Below are positions 26,745 to 38,200 of a DNA stretch of 64,000 nt, piece after piece. The position numbers were made by a program, and so were the translations under genes. The first letter of the stretch is position 1, and each line of letters opens with the position of its first letter. The DNA is from Pedobacter indicus (GTDB taxonomy: Bacteria > Bacteroidota > Bacteroidia > Sphingobacteriales > Sphingobacteriaceae). Under the pieces are notes generated by a model, which saw only the letters and a program-made list of their open reading frames with translations, did no database searches and was not told where the DNA came from. Where the stretch lies: positions 3,100,001 through 3,164,000 of the forward strand of contig NZ_QRGB01000001.1 of assembly GCF_003449035.1 (NCBI RefSeq), given 5' to 3'.

Positions 26745-29700
26745 TTAAAAACTCACTTGCAGCCCAAGCATAAATGTCCGTGCATTTGGGAAAGCCATGT
26801 TATCAGTTCCCCGATCCCAAACATTCGTATTGACAAAATCAGGATCCAACCCTTTGTACTTCGTAATCGTTATCAGGTTGTTACCTGTAACAAACACGCG
26901 CAATCCATTTAAACGAATCCGGTTCAGGAATTGATCATCAAAGGTGTACCCTAGTTGGACATTTCGAAGTCGCAGATAGGAACCATTCTCGAGCCAGATG
27001 TCGCTATCGCCTCTCGTGTTTCGTGTATCGGCATAAATAATACGAGGAAAATCACTATCCGGGTTCTCTTGCCATGGCTCATGCCCCGACTCAAAACGGA
27101 TGTAATTTGAGTTATCAGCAAATAGTCGCCCTTGACGCATACCACCATTGAGAATGTCATTTCCCATTTGGCCACTCCATAACATCGAAAAGTCGACATT
27201 CTTGAATGAGAAGCCAGCATTAACGGACAGCAAAAGATCAGCCCAAGGATCGCCGACAATCTGCCTGTCCCCAGTGGTAATCTGGCCATTGTCATCAGTA
27301 TCGATGTAACGAAGATCTCCTAATTGTGGTCTTTTACCCTCGATGGTAATCGGCGTACCCGCTGAATTTACGTAACTATCAATATCCGCCTGAGTACGGA
27401 AGAGCCCATCGGTTTTTAGCAAATAATACTCACCGAGCGAACGACCAATTTCGCTTCGTGTCTGTCCGGTGTAAAAAACTTCGTTGCCGTAACCCAGCTC
27501 CAGGATCTCATTATTCAGTGTCGTAATATTGGTACCGACATTGTAATTAAATTCACCTACTTGATCCCGCCACATCAAACCGAGTTCAAAGCCAGTATTT
27601 TTAAGGCTCGCTACGTTGGCAAGAGGAGCCCCTCCTTGATTACCTGTTGTCATTGAGATCTGCATCCCCGTAAGGACATCTCGCGTTTCCGAGTTATAAT
27701 ATTCAGCCGTTGCTGTTAAACGGTTATCCAAAAAGACAGCATCCAACCCGATATTCGTCTGAGCGGTACGCTCCCAACGGAGGTTTTCATTGACGATCTG
27801 AACTTGGGTAGCTCCGTTTACCAAGCCCTGTCCACTACCAAATACGGTTACGATATTGGGATTAATGGTCCCCAAGTAGCTCCAGTTACCCGGAAAAGCA
27901 GCGTTTCCGATCTCTCCGTAATTAGCACGCAGTTTCAGATCATTGATCCACGAAACATCGAAGAAATCTTCATTGCTGATTCTCCACGCACCGGATATCG
28001 AGTAAAAATTGTCCCAACGATTTGCAGGGCTTAATTTAGACGATCCATCCCTTCTGAATGTGAGCGTAGCAAAATATTTATCATCGTAAATATAATTAGC
28101 ACGACCCAGATATGATATCAATGCATACTCTTGAATACTGTTCCAATTGGTTTGATTTTCTTGTCCGGCATTCAACACCGTGATGTAGTCGCCACCCAAG
28201 AAAGGAAATTTAAGACGTTGAGCACCCACATCTTCCCAGTATTGATGTTGGTAGGTAAGTCCAGCTACTGCGTCCACATGGTGTTTGCCAAAGTCATGGT
28301 CAAAGTTCAATGTATTTTCAATGAGTTCGTTGGTTTCTTTTATGCGGTTTTTGTTACCAGTTGGATCACGGTATTCCTGGTTCATTGTCCAGTTTCCTTC
28401 TTTTCTGAAATAACGATACTCATCAAAAATATAATCGATACCTACATTCAGTTTATATGAAAGAAATTTGGTTATCTGCGCCTGCCCCCAGAATGTTCCC
28501 CGCATTCTGTAAATTTTCGTATTTGTATCTTCTATCTCCTCTCTGGCAATCGGATTCGTAGCGAAAGTCCGGGCGTTCGCCTCATTTCCGTAACCAAAGC
28601 CCCCTAGATTTTCGGGATCCCGAACGGGTATTGTAGGTAACATCCGGATAATATCGATATAAGAACTCGTCTGCAATGGATCTCTATCCGTTTGCGAAAA
28701 ACTGAACGATTCACCAAATGAGAAGATCCCCTTGTTGCCCTCGGTATTCACGCGGAATGTATAACGGTCAAATGAATTGCCATACATGATACCATCGTTG
28801 TTATAGTAGCCACCCGAGATAAAGTAGTTACCAGCATCCCCACCTCCGGAAATAGACACATTATAGTCCTGTACCAAGGCAGTTTGCATGGTTTCTTCCT
28901 GCCAATCTGTATCAATATCAGCATGGTCCTGAAGAGTACCATTCCAGACTCCGTCTTTAATAGCCTCCTTGTAAGCCATGTCGTTATACTTCTTGTACTC
29001 TTCGGCATTCATCAGGTCGTAACGTGGCGACCAGTCAAAAGACTCACGTACGGAAAAATCAACTACTGCAGGACCTTTCCTTCCTTTCTTTGTCGTGACA
29101 ATTATAACCCCATTGGCTGCACGTGATCCATAAATAGCTGCTGCGGACGCATCTTTCAGAATTTGAATCGATTCAACATCATTGGGATTGAAATCGGCAC
29201 CTGCAGATGTGATCAACCCGTCAATAACCCAAAGAGGGTTGTTATTGGTTAGATTGCCTACCCCGCGAATTTCGATACTTGCATCACTACCCGCGTTTCC
29301 GGTATTACGAACATTGACACCGGTTGCTAAGCCCTGGATAGACTGAGCGATGGTTGCTGAACCCGTCTTTGCCATCTCACGAGTATCGACAACGGATACT
29401 GCACCGGTCAGGTCTTTCTTCCGAACAGACCCGTATCCGATAACAACCACTTCCTCTAGCTCTTCCAGTGATTCAGCCAGTACCACTTGAAGTTCTCGCT
29501 GCGAACCTACGGTAACCTCTTGACTCTGATACCCTAAGTAGGAGAATACGAGGATGGTTTCGTTAGAAGGCACTTGGATTGTAAAAACACCGTCCCCGTC
29601 CGTCACTGTACTTGTTTCTGAACCTTTGACCTGCACGTTGATTCCTTGCAAAGCTGTGCCCTGCTGATCGGTAACACGACCGGTTACCTTTGTTTGAGCC

Positions 29701-29849
29701 AGTGATGTTGTTAATTTTGTGGTGGTCGGTATCATATGTGCTGGCTCACGAGCACTGAGCGAACCTACCGTACCGATGCTTACCAGCAGGCATATAGCAA
29801 CCTTCACCGGATTAGGCCATTGGCTCTTACCTTTTATATTTTTTTTCAT
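26745..29849 (-). CDS. SusC/RagA-like TonB-linked outer-membrane receptor
   Basis: The 1034-residue protein imports oligosaccharides across the outer membrane together with the SusD partner. It has a long signal region, a carboxypeptidase-D regulatory-like domain (VTGRVTDQQGTALQGINVQV), the SusC signature EVVVIGYGSVRKKDLTGAV, a plug with DVESIQILKDASAAAIYGSR followed by ANGVIIVTTKKG, and a large barrel ending FMLGLQVSF. The gene lies 38 bases downstream of the GH5-like gene, so the enzyme comes first in this operon, which is not the commonest order. Confidence 0.95.
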   Translation of the reverse strand: MKKNIKGKSQWPNPVKVAICLLVSIGTVGSLSAREPAHMIPTTTKLTTSLAQTKVTGRVTDQQGTALQGINVQVKGSETSTVTDGDGVFTIQVPSNETILVFSYLGYQSQEVTVGSQRELQVVLAESLEELEEVVVIGYGSVRKKDLTGAVSVVDTREMAKTGSATIAQSIQGLATGVNVRNTGNAGSDASIEIRGVGNLTNNNPLWVIDGLITSAGADFNPNDVESIQILKDASAAAIYGSRAANGVIIVTTKKGRKGPAVVDFSVRESFDWSPRYDLMNAEEYKKYNDMAYKEAIKDGVWNGTLQDHADIDTDWQEETMQTALVQDYNVSISGGGDAGNYFISGGYYNNDGIMYGNSFDRYTFRVNTEGNKGIFSFGESFSFSQTDRDPLQTSSYIDIIRMLPTIPVRDPENLGGFGYGNEANARTFATNPIAREEIEDTNTKIYRMRGTFWGQAQITKFLSYKLNVGIDYIFDEYRYFRKEGNWTMNQEYRDPTGNKNRIKETNELIENTLNFDHDFGKHHVDAVAGLTYQHQYWEDVGAQRLKFPFLGGDYITVLNAGQENQTNWNSIQEYALISYLGRANYIYDDKYFATLTFRRDGSSKLSPANRWDNFYSISGAWRISNEDFFDVSWINDLKLRANYGEIGNAAFPGNWSYLGTINPNIVTVFGSGQGLVNGATQVQIVNENLRWERTAQTNIGLDAVFLDNRLTATAEYYNSETRDVLTGMQISMTTGNQGGAPLANVASLKNTGFELGLMWRDQVGEFNYNVGTNITTLNNEILELGYGNEVFYTGQTRSEIGRSLGEYYLLKTDGLFRTQADIDSYVNSAGTPITIEGKRPQLGDLRYIDTDDNGQITTGDRQIVGDPWADLLLSVNAGFSFKNVDFSMLWSGQMGNDILNGGMRQGRLFADNSNYIRFESGHEPWQENPDSDFPRIIYADTRNTRGDSDIWLENGSYLRLRNVQLGYTFDDQFLNRIRLNGLRVFVTGNNLITITKYKGLDPDFVNTNVWDRGTDNMAFPNARTFMLGLQVSF

Positions 29850-29887
29850 ACAACACGGTTTATTAGGTGATAAAAAGGTTTATTGCA

Positions 29888-31051
29888 TTATTTTGTCATT
29901 TCTTTTATGAGTTCTACTTCTTCGGCTATATACGGGGTTCCATCTGTACGGAGGATATCATGGAACCACAATTCTGGTTCAGCTGTATAAGTCTTTGTCC
30001 AGCTGTCCCAAGGGTATTTTGTCTGTGTTTTACCATCCACAAATCCCCAGTTGAACATGGCCACTTGATTCTCTTTGGCGATCGGCAAAAACCCTTCGAA
30101 CGTACTCCCATTGGGTCGGGCCATGTATTCGGTACAAAGTAATGGCCGATTATACCGCTGTAACTCTGTAAGTCTCTTTTCAAAGTCAGCAGGTTCTTCA
30201 TAGTGGTGAAAACTGATAATGTCTGAATTTTCGATCTGTAATTTCTCGATAGGTTTAAGCTGCTCATGAGAAGACCAATCGCCACCTCCCCAGATACCAG
30301 AAGTCAACGGTTGTGAAGGATTTACAGAACGAGCCCATTTGAATGCCTTATCTAAAAGAGGGATTACGTAATCTACTTTATCTTTGATTTCAATTGCCTC
30401 ATAAGACGGACCGGTCATATTGTCCGGTTCATTCCAGATATCCCAACCGAGTATACGATCATCTTCAGCAAAGTGAGATACGACACCTTTAACATAGCGT
30501 TCCAACCGAGGGTATTGTGTCGAGTCCTTTAACGCATATTGCCCCGGGCTCTGTACCCATCCAGAATTATGAACATGTGGCTTGGGTGCTCGCTGCTTAC
30601 CTGCTTCGGGGAAAGGATCCCAACATGAATCGAAGAAAACAAGTAACGGTTTGATATGATGCTTTTCTGAGATTTTCAAAAACTGATCGATGCGATCAAT
30701 AAAACCTGTTGAATCCTGCTCATAAGGTAAGTCATGCAAATATACCCTCATGGTATTCATTCCCATATCTGCTGCCCAACCCAGTTCCCGGTCGATGGTT
30801 TCTGGGTCAAAGGTATCTTCCTGCCACATCTCCAGCTGATTAATCGCTGTTGAAGGACTAAAATTTGCTCCAACCAGCCATTCCTGCTTCGCATACCATT
30901 CGTTTGCTTTTTCCTCTGACCATCTGGAAGCAGTTGCCGTTGTATGGGCTCTATCATTCTCGTCGGTATTGTTGGCGGGAGTTTGGTTACAGCTAAATAA
31001 AAAGAGGGACGCGACCGCAATTACAATACAAAAGACATTGTACTTTCTCAT
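29888..31051 (-). CDS. GH5-like clan A glycoside hydrolase lipoprotein
   Basis: The 387-residue lipoprotein (FLFSC, Cys21) has a (beta/alpha)8 clan A fold. The acid/base is Glu208 in GWDIWNEPDN and the nucleophile Glu308 in LLCTEYMARP; AADMGMNTMRVYLHDLPYE and KPLLVFFDSCWDPF also fit. Relatives are often labelled 1,4-beta-xylanase or cellulase-family proteins, but the bond cleaved is uncertain. It is the first gene of the leftward PUL operon and is divergent from the two-component regulator. Confidence 0.72.
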   Translation of the reverse strand: MRKYNVFCIVIAVASLFLFSCNQTPANNTDENDRAHTTATASRWSEEKANEWYAKQEWLVGANFSPSTAINQLEMWQEDTFDPETIDRELGWAADMGMNTMRVYLHDLPYEQDSTGFIDRIDQFLKISEKHHIKPLLVFFDSCWDPFPEAGKQRAPKPHVHNSGWVQSPGQYALKDSTQYPRLERYVKGVVSHFAEDDRILGWDIWNEPDNMTGPSYEAIEIKDKVDYVIPLLDKAFKWARSVNPSQPLTSGIWGGGDWSSHEQLKPIEKLQIENSDIISFHHYEEPADFEKRLTELQRYNRPLLCTEYMARPNGSTFEGFLPIAKENQVAMFNWGFVDGKTQTKYPWDSWTKTYTAEPELWFHDILRTDGTPYIAEEVELIKEMTK

Positions 31052-31228
31052 AATAAAGATTGGTTTTAATTTAGATTAAAAAAACTGGTGAAGAAGACTC
31101 TAGCCTTCTCATCTATACAAAGGACGATAATTTTAACGTGCTGCTTTACATCAATTCGTACCATTCTTTCATTAATTTGTCCCATAGCCAATTAATAGTA
31201 ACCAGCTAACTATTTTCATAATTTCATC

Positions 31229-31236
31229 TATATTTG
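31229..31236 (+). promoter_or_regulatory. -7 element of the sensor kinase gene
   Basis: TATATTTG is a perfect TAnnTTTG match 24 bases before the GTG start at 31260. The transcript would have a leader of only about 15-20 bases. It lies in the 208-base gap to the divergent GH5-like gene; no good leftward promoter was recognised in that gap. Confidence 0.55.
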
Positions 31237-31259
31237 GATAGCCAGACGAAACTTAATTT

Positions 31260-34200
31260 GTGAAATACATTATTTCAATATCTCTTGTATTGAGCTTGCT
31301 GCTGATCGAGCTAAGCTTTGCGCAGCCTTATTATTTCCGTCATTATCAAGTGGAAAACGGACTATCAAATAATGCTGTGCTTTGTAGCATGCAAGATCGC
31401 CTTGGCTTTATGTGGTTTGGTACAAAGGATGGACTAAATCGCTTCGACGGGTATTCCTTTAAGGTATTCCATAGCGATCCAGATAACCCCAGCGGTTTAG
31501 GAAGCAATTTTATCCGTGCACTTTGCGAAGACAAAAATGGAAAAATATGGGTGGGAACGGATCAGGGCATTTTTATATTTAACCCTGATCTCGAAAGCTT
31601 CTCTTTATTCAGCAATAAAATTGTTAATGAAGTTTTAGATATTCAGGAAGACTTGGATGGGAACATCTGGTTCATTAATAACTTTCAACTCTACCAATAC
31701 AATATTTACGAGAAAAAAATCATGTTGGTTATTCCGAACAGTCGTTTTAATTGCAGTTCGTTTCGACTAGGCAAAGAAAATAGCATCTGGATTGGTACCA
31801 CGAATGGTGATCTTCTCGCGTATGATACTGATCTGAAAAAAATTCAGCTGAACCCGATGTACAGTCATTCTCCTGACGTTGAAACCCGGTGGATTGAAAG
31901 TATTTATGACAGTGGGAAGGGCTACCTCTTTGTAGGAACAACGAAACAGGGGGTGAAGAGGTTTGACATATCTTCAGGAGTGTATACCGACCTTTTTATC
32001 GAACATGAAATTGGATCAGATATTTTTGTCCGGGATATCATGCATCACCGGAACCAAGAGTATTGGTTTGCGACAGAAGCCGGGGTGTTCATTTATAATA
32101 TTGAGAGCAATCAATTTACAAACCTAAAGAAGCAACGAGGTCACCCGTGGGCGATATCCGATAACGCGGTTTACACACTATGTAAGGATCAGGAAGGGGG
32201 AATATGGTGTGGTACTTACTTCGGTGGAATTAATTATTACGAATCCAGCAACACTTTTTTTGAAAAATATTTCCCTCATGACGGAGCAACCGGAATATCG
32301 GGGAACGCTGTAAGAGAGCTGACTTTTGACGATTATAACAATCTGTGGATTGGAACAGAAGACGATGGCTTAAATAAACTGCATTTGCCTACTGGGAAAA
32401 TCACACATTATCAACCGTCAGGCACGCCACAAAGTATTTCATTTAGCAATATACACGGATTGCTTGCAAGTGGTGACACGCTATGGGTCGGCACTTTTGA
32501 ACATGGATTGGATCTAATGGACATTCCCAGTGGCAAGGTTATCAAACATTATAGTATCGATGCAGAAAAAGGCATGTTGCCAAATAATTTTATTTTCAAC
32601 ATTTACAAAACACAAAACGAACAGATCCTTTTAGCGACTGGTAACGGACTACTAAAGTACAATCAAAAAGAAAGGAATTTTCAATACGTTCGGGGTTTTC
32701 CGCAGTATATATTCTATACGACAATCTTTGAAGACTCTGAAGGCACAATATGGGTGGGAACTTGGCGCGACGGACTTTATTTTTCTAACCCCAAAACGGG
32801 AAAAGCAGGAAAGTTTTTACATAAGATGGGTGATCAGAAAAGCTTAGGAAGCAATCGTGTAAATCGGATCTTTGAAGACAGTCAGCATAATTTGTGGGTT
32901 GCTACAGAAGGGGGTCTTTGTCTGTATGAACCATCCTCACGAAGCTTCAAACGCTACACAACGAAAAATGGCTTGCCGAGTAATCTTATTTTGGCAATGG
33001 TAGAAGACAATGATCGGTATTTATGGATTACCACGTCAAAAGGGCTTGTTCGTTTTCATCCGGAAAGTGAGGACATCCGGGTTTTTACAAAGAGTAGCGG
33101 TTTGTTAAGCGATCAGTTTAATTATAACTCTGCGCAGAAGGACGATAAGGGAAATATTTACTTCGGAAGTGTGAAAGGCCTAATCCGGTTTAATCCTGCC
33201 AATTACCATCAAAGCACCTACCACCCCCCTGTCTACATTACTGGTTTGCAGATTCATAACCAAGACTTAGAGGTTAATAGCGAAAATCAAACCATCCTGA
33301 ATCAATCAGTTACCTTTACTGACCACATTTACGTTCAACATGATCAATCTTCATTGAGCATCGATTTTGCTGCGCTAAGCTATGTGTCTCCAAGAATGAC
33401 AGAATATGCTTATAAAATGGAAGGTTTGGATAAAAATTGGACACATATCCGGACAAACCGGAGAGCATATTTTACAAAACTTCCACCCGGTGATTATACC
33501 TTCCGCGTCAATGTAGCAGACGGAGCTGGTAGTTTTAAAGGTAAGGAGACAACACTCCGCATTACTGTCATGGCACCGTTCTGGGCAACCCACTTTGCCT
33601 ATGTAATCTATTTGCTTATCGCGGCAGGAATTACTTGGTATCTGGTTTATAGTTATCATTCCCGAACCAGAGAACGAAACCGAAGAAAATTGGAGCTCAT
33701 CCGGCACCGGAAGGAAGAAGAAGTGTATCATGCTAAAGTAGATTTCTTCACCAATGTGACTCATGAAATCCGCACTCCATTAACGTTGATTAAAGCGCCT
33801 TTAGAAAAGGTCTTAAAGAAGACGGAGGAACAACCTTTGATCCAAAAGCACCTTCAAACGATGGATAGAAATACGGATCGGCTTTTGGAACTAACCGATC
33901 AGCTGCTTGACTTTCGGAAGATAGAAGTTCAGGGTTATAAACTAAACTTCGTATCAGTCAACTTGAATGAACTTCTCACAGATAACTACCAACGGTTCAA
34001 AATGGTAGCTGCACAAAAGAACATTCGTTTGAAATTGCATCTGCCTTCCATGCCTTGCATAGCATATGTCGACAAAGAAGCGCTGACACAGATTATAAGC
34101 AATTTGCTGACGAACGGACTAAAATATGCTAAACGTGTTATTATACTTCATTTAGACGAAAAACCCGACATCAATGATATGCTAACCGTCTTGGTAAAAA

Positions 34201-34427
34201 ACGATGGGCAACTTATACCAATACATATGCGGGAAAAGATATTCGACACGTTTGTCAGGTTGAAAGAGGGAGGACAGGGATCTGGACTTGGACTAGCATT
34301 AGCCAGATCCTTCGCGCAGCTACACAATGGTGAATTGTATTTGGCACTCCCAGAAGATGAAATGAACATTTTTGTATTGAAACTACCTTTTATACACAAC
34401 AGAAATCAGAGTGAAAATGGAAAATGA
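31260..34427 (+). CDS. Sensor histidine kinase half of a split hybrid two-component system
   Basis: The 1055-residue protein has a signal peptide (LLIELSFAQ), then about 14 Reg_prop repeats forming two periplasmic propellers (QDRLGFMWFGTKDGLNRF, EDKNGKIWVGTDQGIF, EDSEGTIWVGTWRDGL), a Y_Y_Y domain near residue 700-765, one membrane segment near 775-795, HisKA with the phosphorylated His near residue 834 (FFTNVTHEIRTPL) and HATPase (IISNLLTNGLKYAK; GSGLGLALARSF). It should sense an oligosaccharide from the adjacent PUL in the periplasm. In Bacteroides the receiver and AraC domains are fused to the same chain; here they form the next gene. The start is GTG. Confidence 0.9.
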   Translation: MKYIISISLVLSLLLIELSFAQPYYFRHYQVENGLSNNAVLCSMQDRLGFMWFGTKDGLNRFDGYSFKVFHSDPDNPSGLGSNFIRALCEDKNGKIWVGTDQGIFIFNPDLESFSLFSNKIVNEVLDIQEDLDGNIWFINNFQLYQYNIYEKKIMLVIPNSRFNCSSFRLGKENSIWIGTTNGDLLAYDTDLKKIQLNPMYSHSPDVETRWIESIYDSGKGYLFVGTTKQGVKRFDISSGVYTDLFIEHEIGSDIFVRDIMHHRNQEYWFATEAGVFIYNIESNQFTNLKKQRGHPWAISDNAVYTLCKDQEGGIWCGTYFGGINYYESSNTFFEKYFPHDGATGISGNAVRELTFDDYNNLWIGTEDDGLNKLHLPTGKITHYQPSGTPQSISFSNIHGLLASGDTLWVGTFEHGLDLMDIPSGKVIKHYSIDAEKGMLPNNFIFNIYKTQNEQILLATGNGLLKYNQKERNFQYVRGFPQYIFYTTIFEDSEGTIWVGTWRDGLYFSNPKTGKAGKFLHKMGDQKSLGSNRVNRIFEDSQHNLWVATEGGLCLYEPSSRSFKRYTTKNGLPSNLILAMVEDNDRYLWITTSKGLVRFHPESEDIRVFTKSSGLLSDQFNYNSAQKDDKGNIYFGSVKGLIRFNPANYHQSTYHPPVYITGLQIHNQDLEVNSENQTILNQSVTFTDHIYVQHDQSSLSIDFAALSYVSPRMTEYAYKMEGLDKNWTHIRTNRRAYFTKLPPGDYTFRVNVADGAGSFKGKETTLRITVMAPFWATHFAYVIYLLIAAGITWYLVYSYHSRTRERNRRKLELIRHRKEEEVYHAKVDFFTNVTHEIRTPLTLIKAPLEKVLKKTEEQPLIQKHLQTMDRNTDRLLELTDQLLDFRKIEVQGYKLNFVSVNLNELLTDNYQRFKMVAAQKNIRLKLHLPSMPCIAYVDKEALTQIISNLLTNGLKYAKRVIILHLDEKPDINDMLTVLVKNDGQLIPIHMREKIFDTFVRLKEGGQGSGLGLALARSFAQLHNGELYLALPEDEMNIFVLKLPFIHNRNQSENGK

Positions 34428-35226
34428 AAAAACTACGAAATCCTTGATATTGGTCATTGACGATAATCCGGAGATTCTGGAGTTTCTTGTAGATGATCTG
34501 AGTGAGTCTTACGATGTGCTGGAAGCTTCCAATGGAAAAACTGGTCTTGACTTGTTGGACAGACATAATGTGCATCTTATTATTTGCGATATCATGATGC
34601 CTGAAATGGATGGTTATGAATTTTGCCACACGATTAAATCGGATATCTCATATAGTCATATTCCTGTGATCTTGTTAACAGCAAAAAACACCTTGCAATC
34701 CAAAATCAAAGGGTTAGAACAAGGAGCTGATGTTTACATAGAAAAACCATTTTCAATAGCGCATTTAAACGCTCAGATACAAAGTCTTTTAGCTAATCGA
34801 AATAAACTCCGTGACTACTTTGTTGAATCACCCCTTGTACATTTGAGAACAATGGCCCGTTCAAAAGCTGACCATTGTTTTTTGGAACGATTAAATGAGA
34901 TAATAGAGGAACATATGACCGATATACACTTTGACGTTGAGCATTTAGCCGACCTTATGTGTATGAGCAGAACCACACTTTATAGAAAGATCAATGCGAT
35001 CTCAGATTTGACACCAAATGACTTCATCAACTTGGCGCGACTTAAAAAGGCAGCTATCTTACTCAGTGAAGGCCAATTAAAGATATACGAAATATCAGAG
35101 CAGGTCGGATACAGCTCACAAACGCAGTTCGGCAGGAACTTTCACAAACAATTTGGCGTGACCCCTTCCCAGTACATTGGCGAGACATTAAATAATGCAA
35201 AACCAATGAATACAATAGGTGACTAA
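34417..35226 (+). CDS. Response regulator, receiver plus AraC-type DNA-binding domain
   Basis: The 269-residue protein has a receiver domain (ILVIDDNPEI, phosphorylated Asp58 in IICDIMMPEMDGYEF, conserved Thr/Lys in LLTAKN and EKPF) and a C-terminal AraC HTH (HLADLMCMSRTTLYRKINAI; GYSSQTQFGRNFHKQFGVTPSQY). It overlaps the kinase gene by 11 bases and so is probably translationally coupled; a GTG at 34411 is another possible start. It is the natural partner of that kinase and would activate the divergent PUL operon. Its stop codon overlaps that of the convergent DUF2723 gene. Confidence 0.9.
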   Translation: MENEKTTKSLILVIDDNPEILEFLVDDLSESYDVLEASNGKTGLDLLDRHNVHLIICDIMMPEMDGYEFCHTIKSDISYSHIPVILLTAKNTLQSKIKGLEQGADVYIEKPFSIAHLNAQIQSLLANRNKLRDYFVESPLVHLRTMARSKADHCFLERLNEIIEEHMTDIHFDVEHLADLMCMSRTTLYRKINAISDLTPNDFINLARLKKAAILLSEGQLKIYEISEQVGYSSQTQFGRNFHKQFGVTPSQYIGETLNNAKPMNTIGD

Positions 35227-38200
35227 GCCTCAATCGCAAAGGCTTTCAGCATTTGTTCGAGCGATTGTCTTATTTGCTGATGAATTTCCACTTGTTGATA
35301 TCGCGCGGTCATCCGCTGTAGCTCGTCTAATACATATAAACCAAGCTGAACCTCATCTCGATAGGAAGCCTGATGAGCCGGAGCAAGTGTAGCAACGTAC
35401 AGAAGTTCAGCTTTCACAAAGTCAGTAGTCGCTTTTGCTAAACCATTTCCTACTTCGGTCATCTCCAAAGCATATAAATTTTGAACTGTATTTAACTTGT
35501 TCAACGTATCTGCAATCGAATAATTACGGAGTGGTAAGTCCCTCATACTCTTTAATAAAATATCTTTTGCCTTATCTACCTTATCCTCTTTAAGTAGATT
35601 AGCCGTTAATGCATTATTCAATTGCCAGGTTCCATTAATAACCCGTCTTGATTCAACATCCAGATAGCGAGCCTGATGAAATGAGGAAAAATCAAGTTTA
35701 TTCATCAGATTGCTGTACATAACATCGGTATTGGTACGCTGGGTTTTGTCAACTTCTGGTTCATCAGAATTTATAGGCAATAGCCGATAGGCATAACCTT
35801 CAAGATAGAGATACTTATCGAGACCAACATAGGTATCGGCAGAAACGGATGTAGCAAAATAGATCGGTCGTTCCCAATTATTAGTGGCCAAGATATCAAA
35901 TATTACTAGATCAGCTTTCGTTGCATAGGACTTATCAAAGCTCCATTCCATCTCAGACACAACTTGCGATTCCTGATCAGCGTGAATGGTATTTGTGTCA
36001 ATCAACTGTTCGGCATCGATTGTTAGCTTGAGTTTTCGAGCAGGTATTGAATTCATAAAGGATCCATCAGCCATTTGAACCTGATCATTCTTGTGATTAG
36101 ATGTCATCACAGCAATTAGATCCTTCAATTCCACACTATCCGTAATACCATAGTCTACATAAGGAAAGAAATCCCGCTCACCAGTTTTATAGGTAGCATG
36201 CGCCGAGCTCAATGGTAGAGGTTCAGACTCATTGACCTTCACCTTCATCTGATCGATAAAGGATGCATCGTGCAGAAATTGATAATTGATCACACGGACA
36301 TCCGTTCGATAACCTTCAACCTCTTGTACATACCATAGAGGATATGTATCATTATCTGCGTTGGTAAATAAAATTGCGTTGGGAGCGCATGAATCCAGAT
36401 AATTTTTTGCCCAGGCTAGAGCAGTTGTCTTTCCAGAGCGATCATGATCGTCCCAGCCTTGGGTTCCCATTAAAAATGGGGCAGCGAAAAGACAAAGCAG
36501 CATAGCAATAGCCGATGCTACTCGATGGGCTGTAATTCGTTGTATAACGTCTTTTACCAGTAAAAAGCCAAAACCTATAAAGATTGCAAAAGCATAAAAC
36601 GAACCAACGTAGGCATAGTCTCGTTCCCGGACCTGCATAGGATCTTGGTTTAAGTATATAATGATAGCTAATCCGGTAAAGAAAAACAAGGTCATAACCA
36701 CCGTTAAAACCTGCTTTTTTCTTCTAAATAACCAGTATATACCAGCCAAACCCAGTAAAAATGGTAAGCCATAGAAAACATTATTACCTTCATTATTCGC
36801 GATGCTTGGAGGTAATTTCTCTTGATTTCCTAACCGGATCGTATCCAAAACTTTGATCCCTGTAATCCAATTGCCATTCTTTATATCGCCATATCCTTGG
36901 ATATCGTTCTGCTTGCCCGAAAAGTTCCATAAAAAATAGCGCCAGTACATCACACCGACTTGCCATGATGTGAAGAAACCCAGGTTTTGTGCAAAGGTAG
37001 GGGTACTGTCCCCACCCAGCCCCATCCAACTTCTATAAAACTTGACATGATGCGGCTCCTGACTATGAGTACGCGGAAATAGTAAATTTTTGTCATAGAT
37101 TGCTTTGTAGGTATTTCCGGCTACTTCGTAGCCCTTCTCTCCTTTTCTGTAAGCCTTGCCCGTTATTTCACTATCGATACGTTCCGCATCAAATGTATTT
37201 CCATAGAGCAAAGGTGTCGAACCATAATTGGTTCGGCCCAGATAGTTATAAAGTGAATAGGCATTATCGGGGTCACTCAAATTGATCGGCGGATTCGCAT
37301 TTGCCCTTATTGCAATCATCATATATGAACTAAATCCAAGCAAAATAAAACCAGTACATATCAAACTTAAATTCAGTTGATACTTTTCTTTCCGTGCCGA
37401 ATACCAGATACCAAAAACGAGGATCAAGAGCGTTATCAATATAAAGAAGAGCGCTCCGGAACCAAAAGAGAAACCCAGTCCGTTTACAAATAACAGGTCG
37501 GCTTTAAAAGCTGCAAGCACGAAATATTGAAGAATGCCAAATTGAACAACAATTACAAAACAGCATCCCACTATTAAAGCTTTAATAACACCCCAAGTTG
37601 AAGCTGTTTTCGTTTTTTTGAAATAATATACAAGCGCTATGGCAGGAATCGTTAACAAGCTGAGCAGATGAACACCCGTAGATAAACCAATCATAAATGC
37701 AATAAAAATCAACCAGCGATCATTTATATATCGTTCCCATTTTAAGATTGCCCAAAATGTAATTGCCGTAAATAATGATGATAATGCATATACTTCTGCC
37801 TCAACCGCTGAAAACCAAAATGTATCAGAAAAGGTATAAGCTAAGGCTCCAATCACCCCTGTAGATATAATGCTAAATTTCTTATGTCTGAGCTTATCTT
37901 TAGAAAAAATACTAGAGGCCAATGCGGTTATTGTCCAAAACAAGAACATAATCGTCGCTGCGCTTGCCACTACAGAGCTGAAATTTACCCAATAGGCTAC
38001 TTTCGAAAGATCCCCTAAGGGAAGAAAGCTAAATAATTTACCGACCACAAGAAATAATGGCGCCCCTGGCTGATGTCCTACTTCCATCTTAAATGCAGCC
38101 GCGATAAACTCCCCGCAATCCCAAAAGCTAACTGTCGGTTCCATCGTCAGCCAATAGACAGTCAGTGCGAAAAAGAAAATGGATAAGCCTACGACATTGT

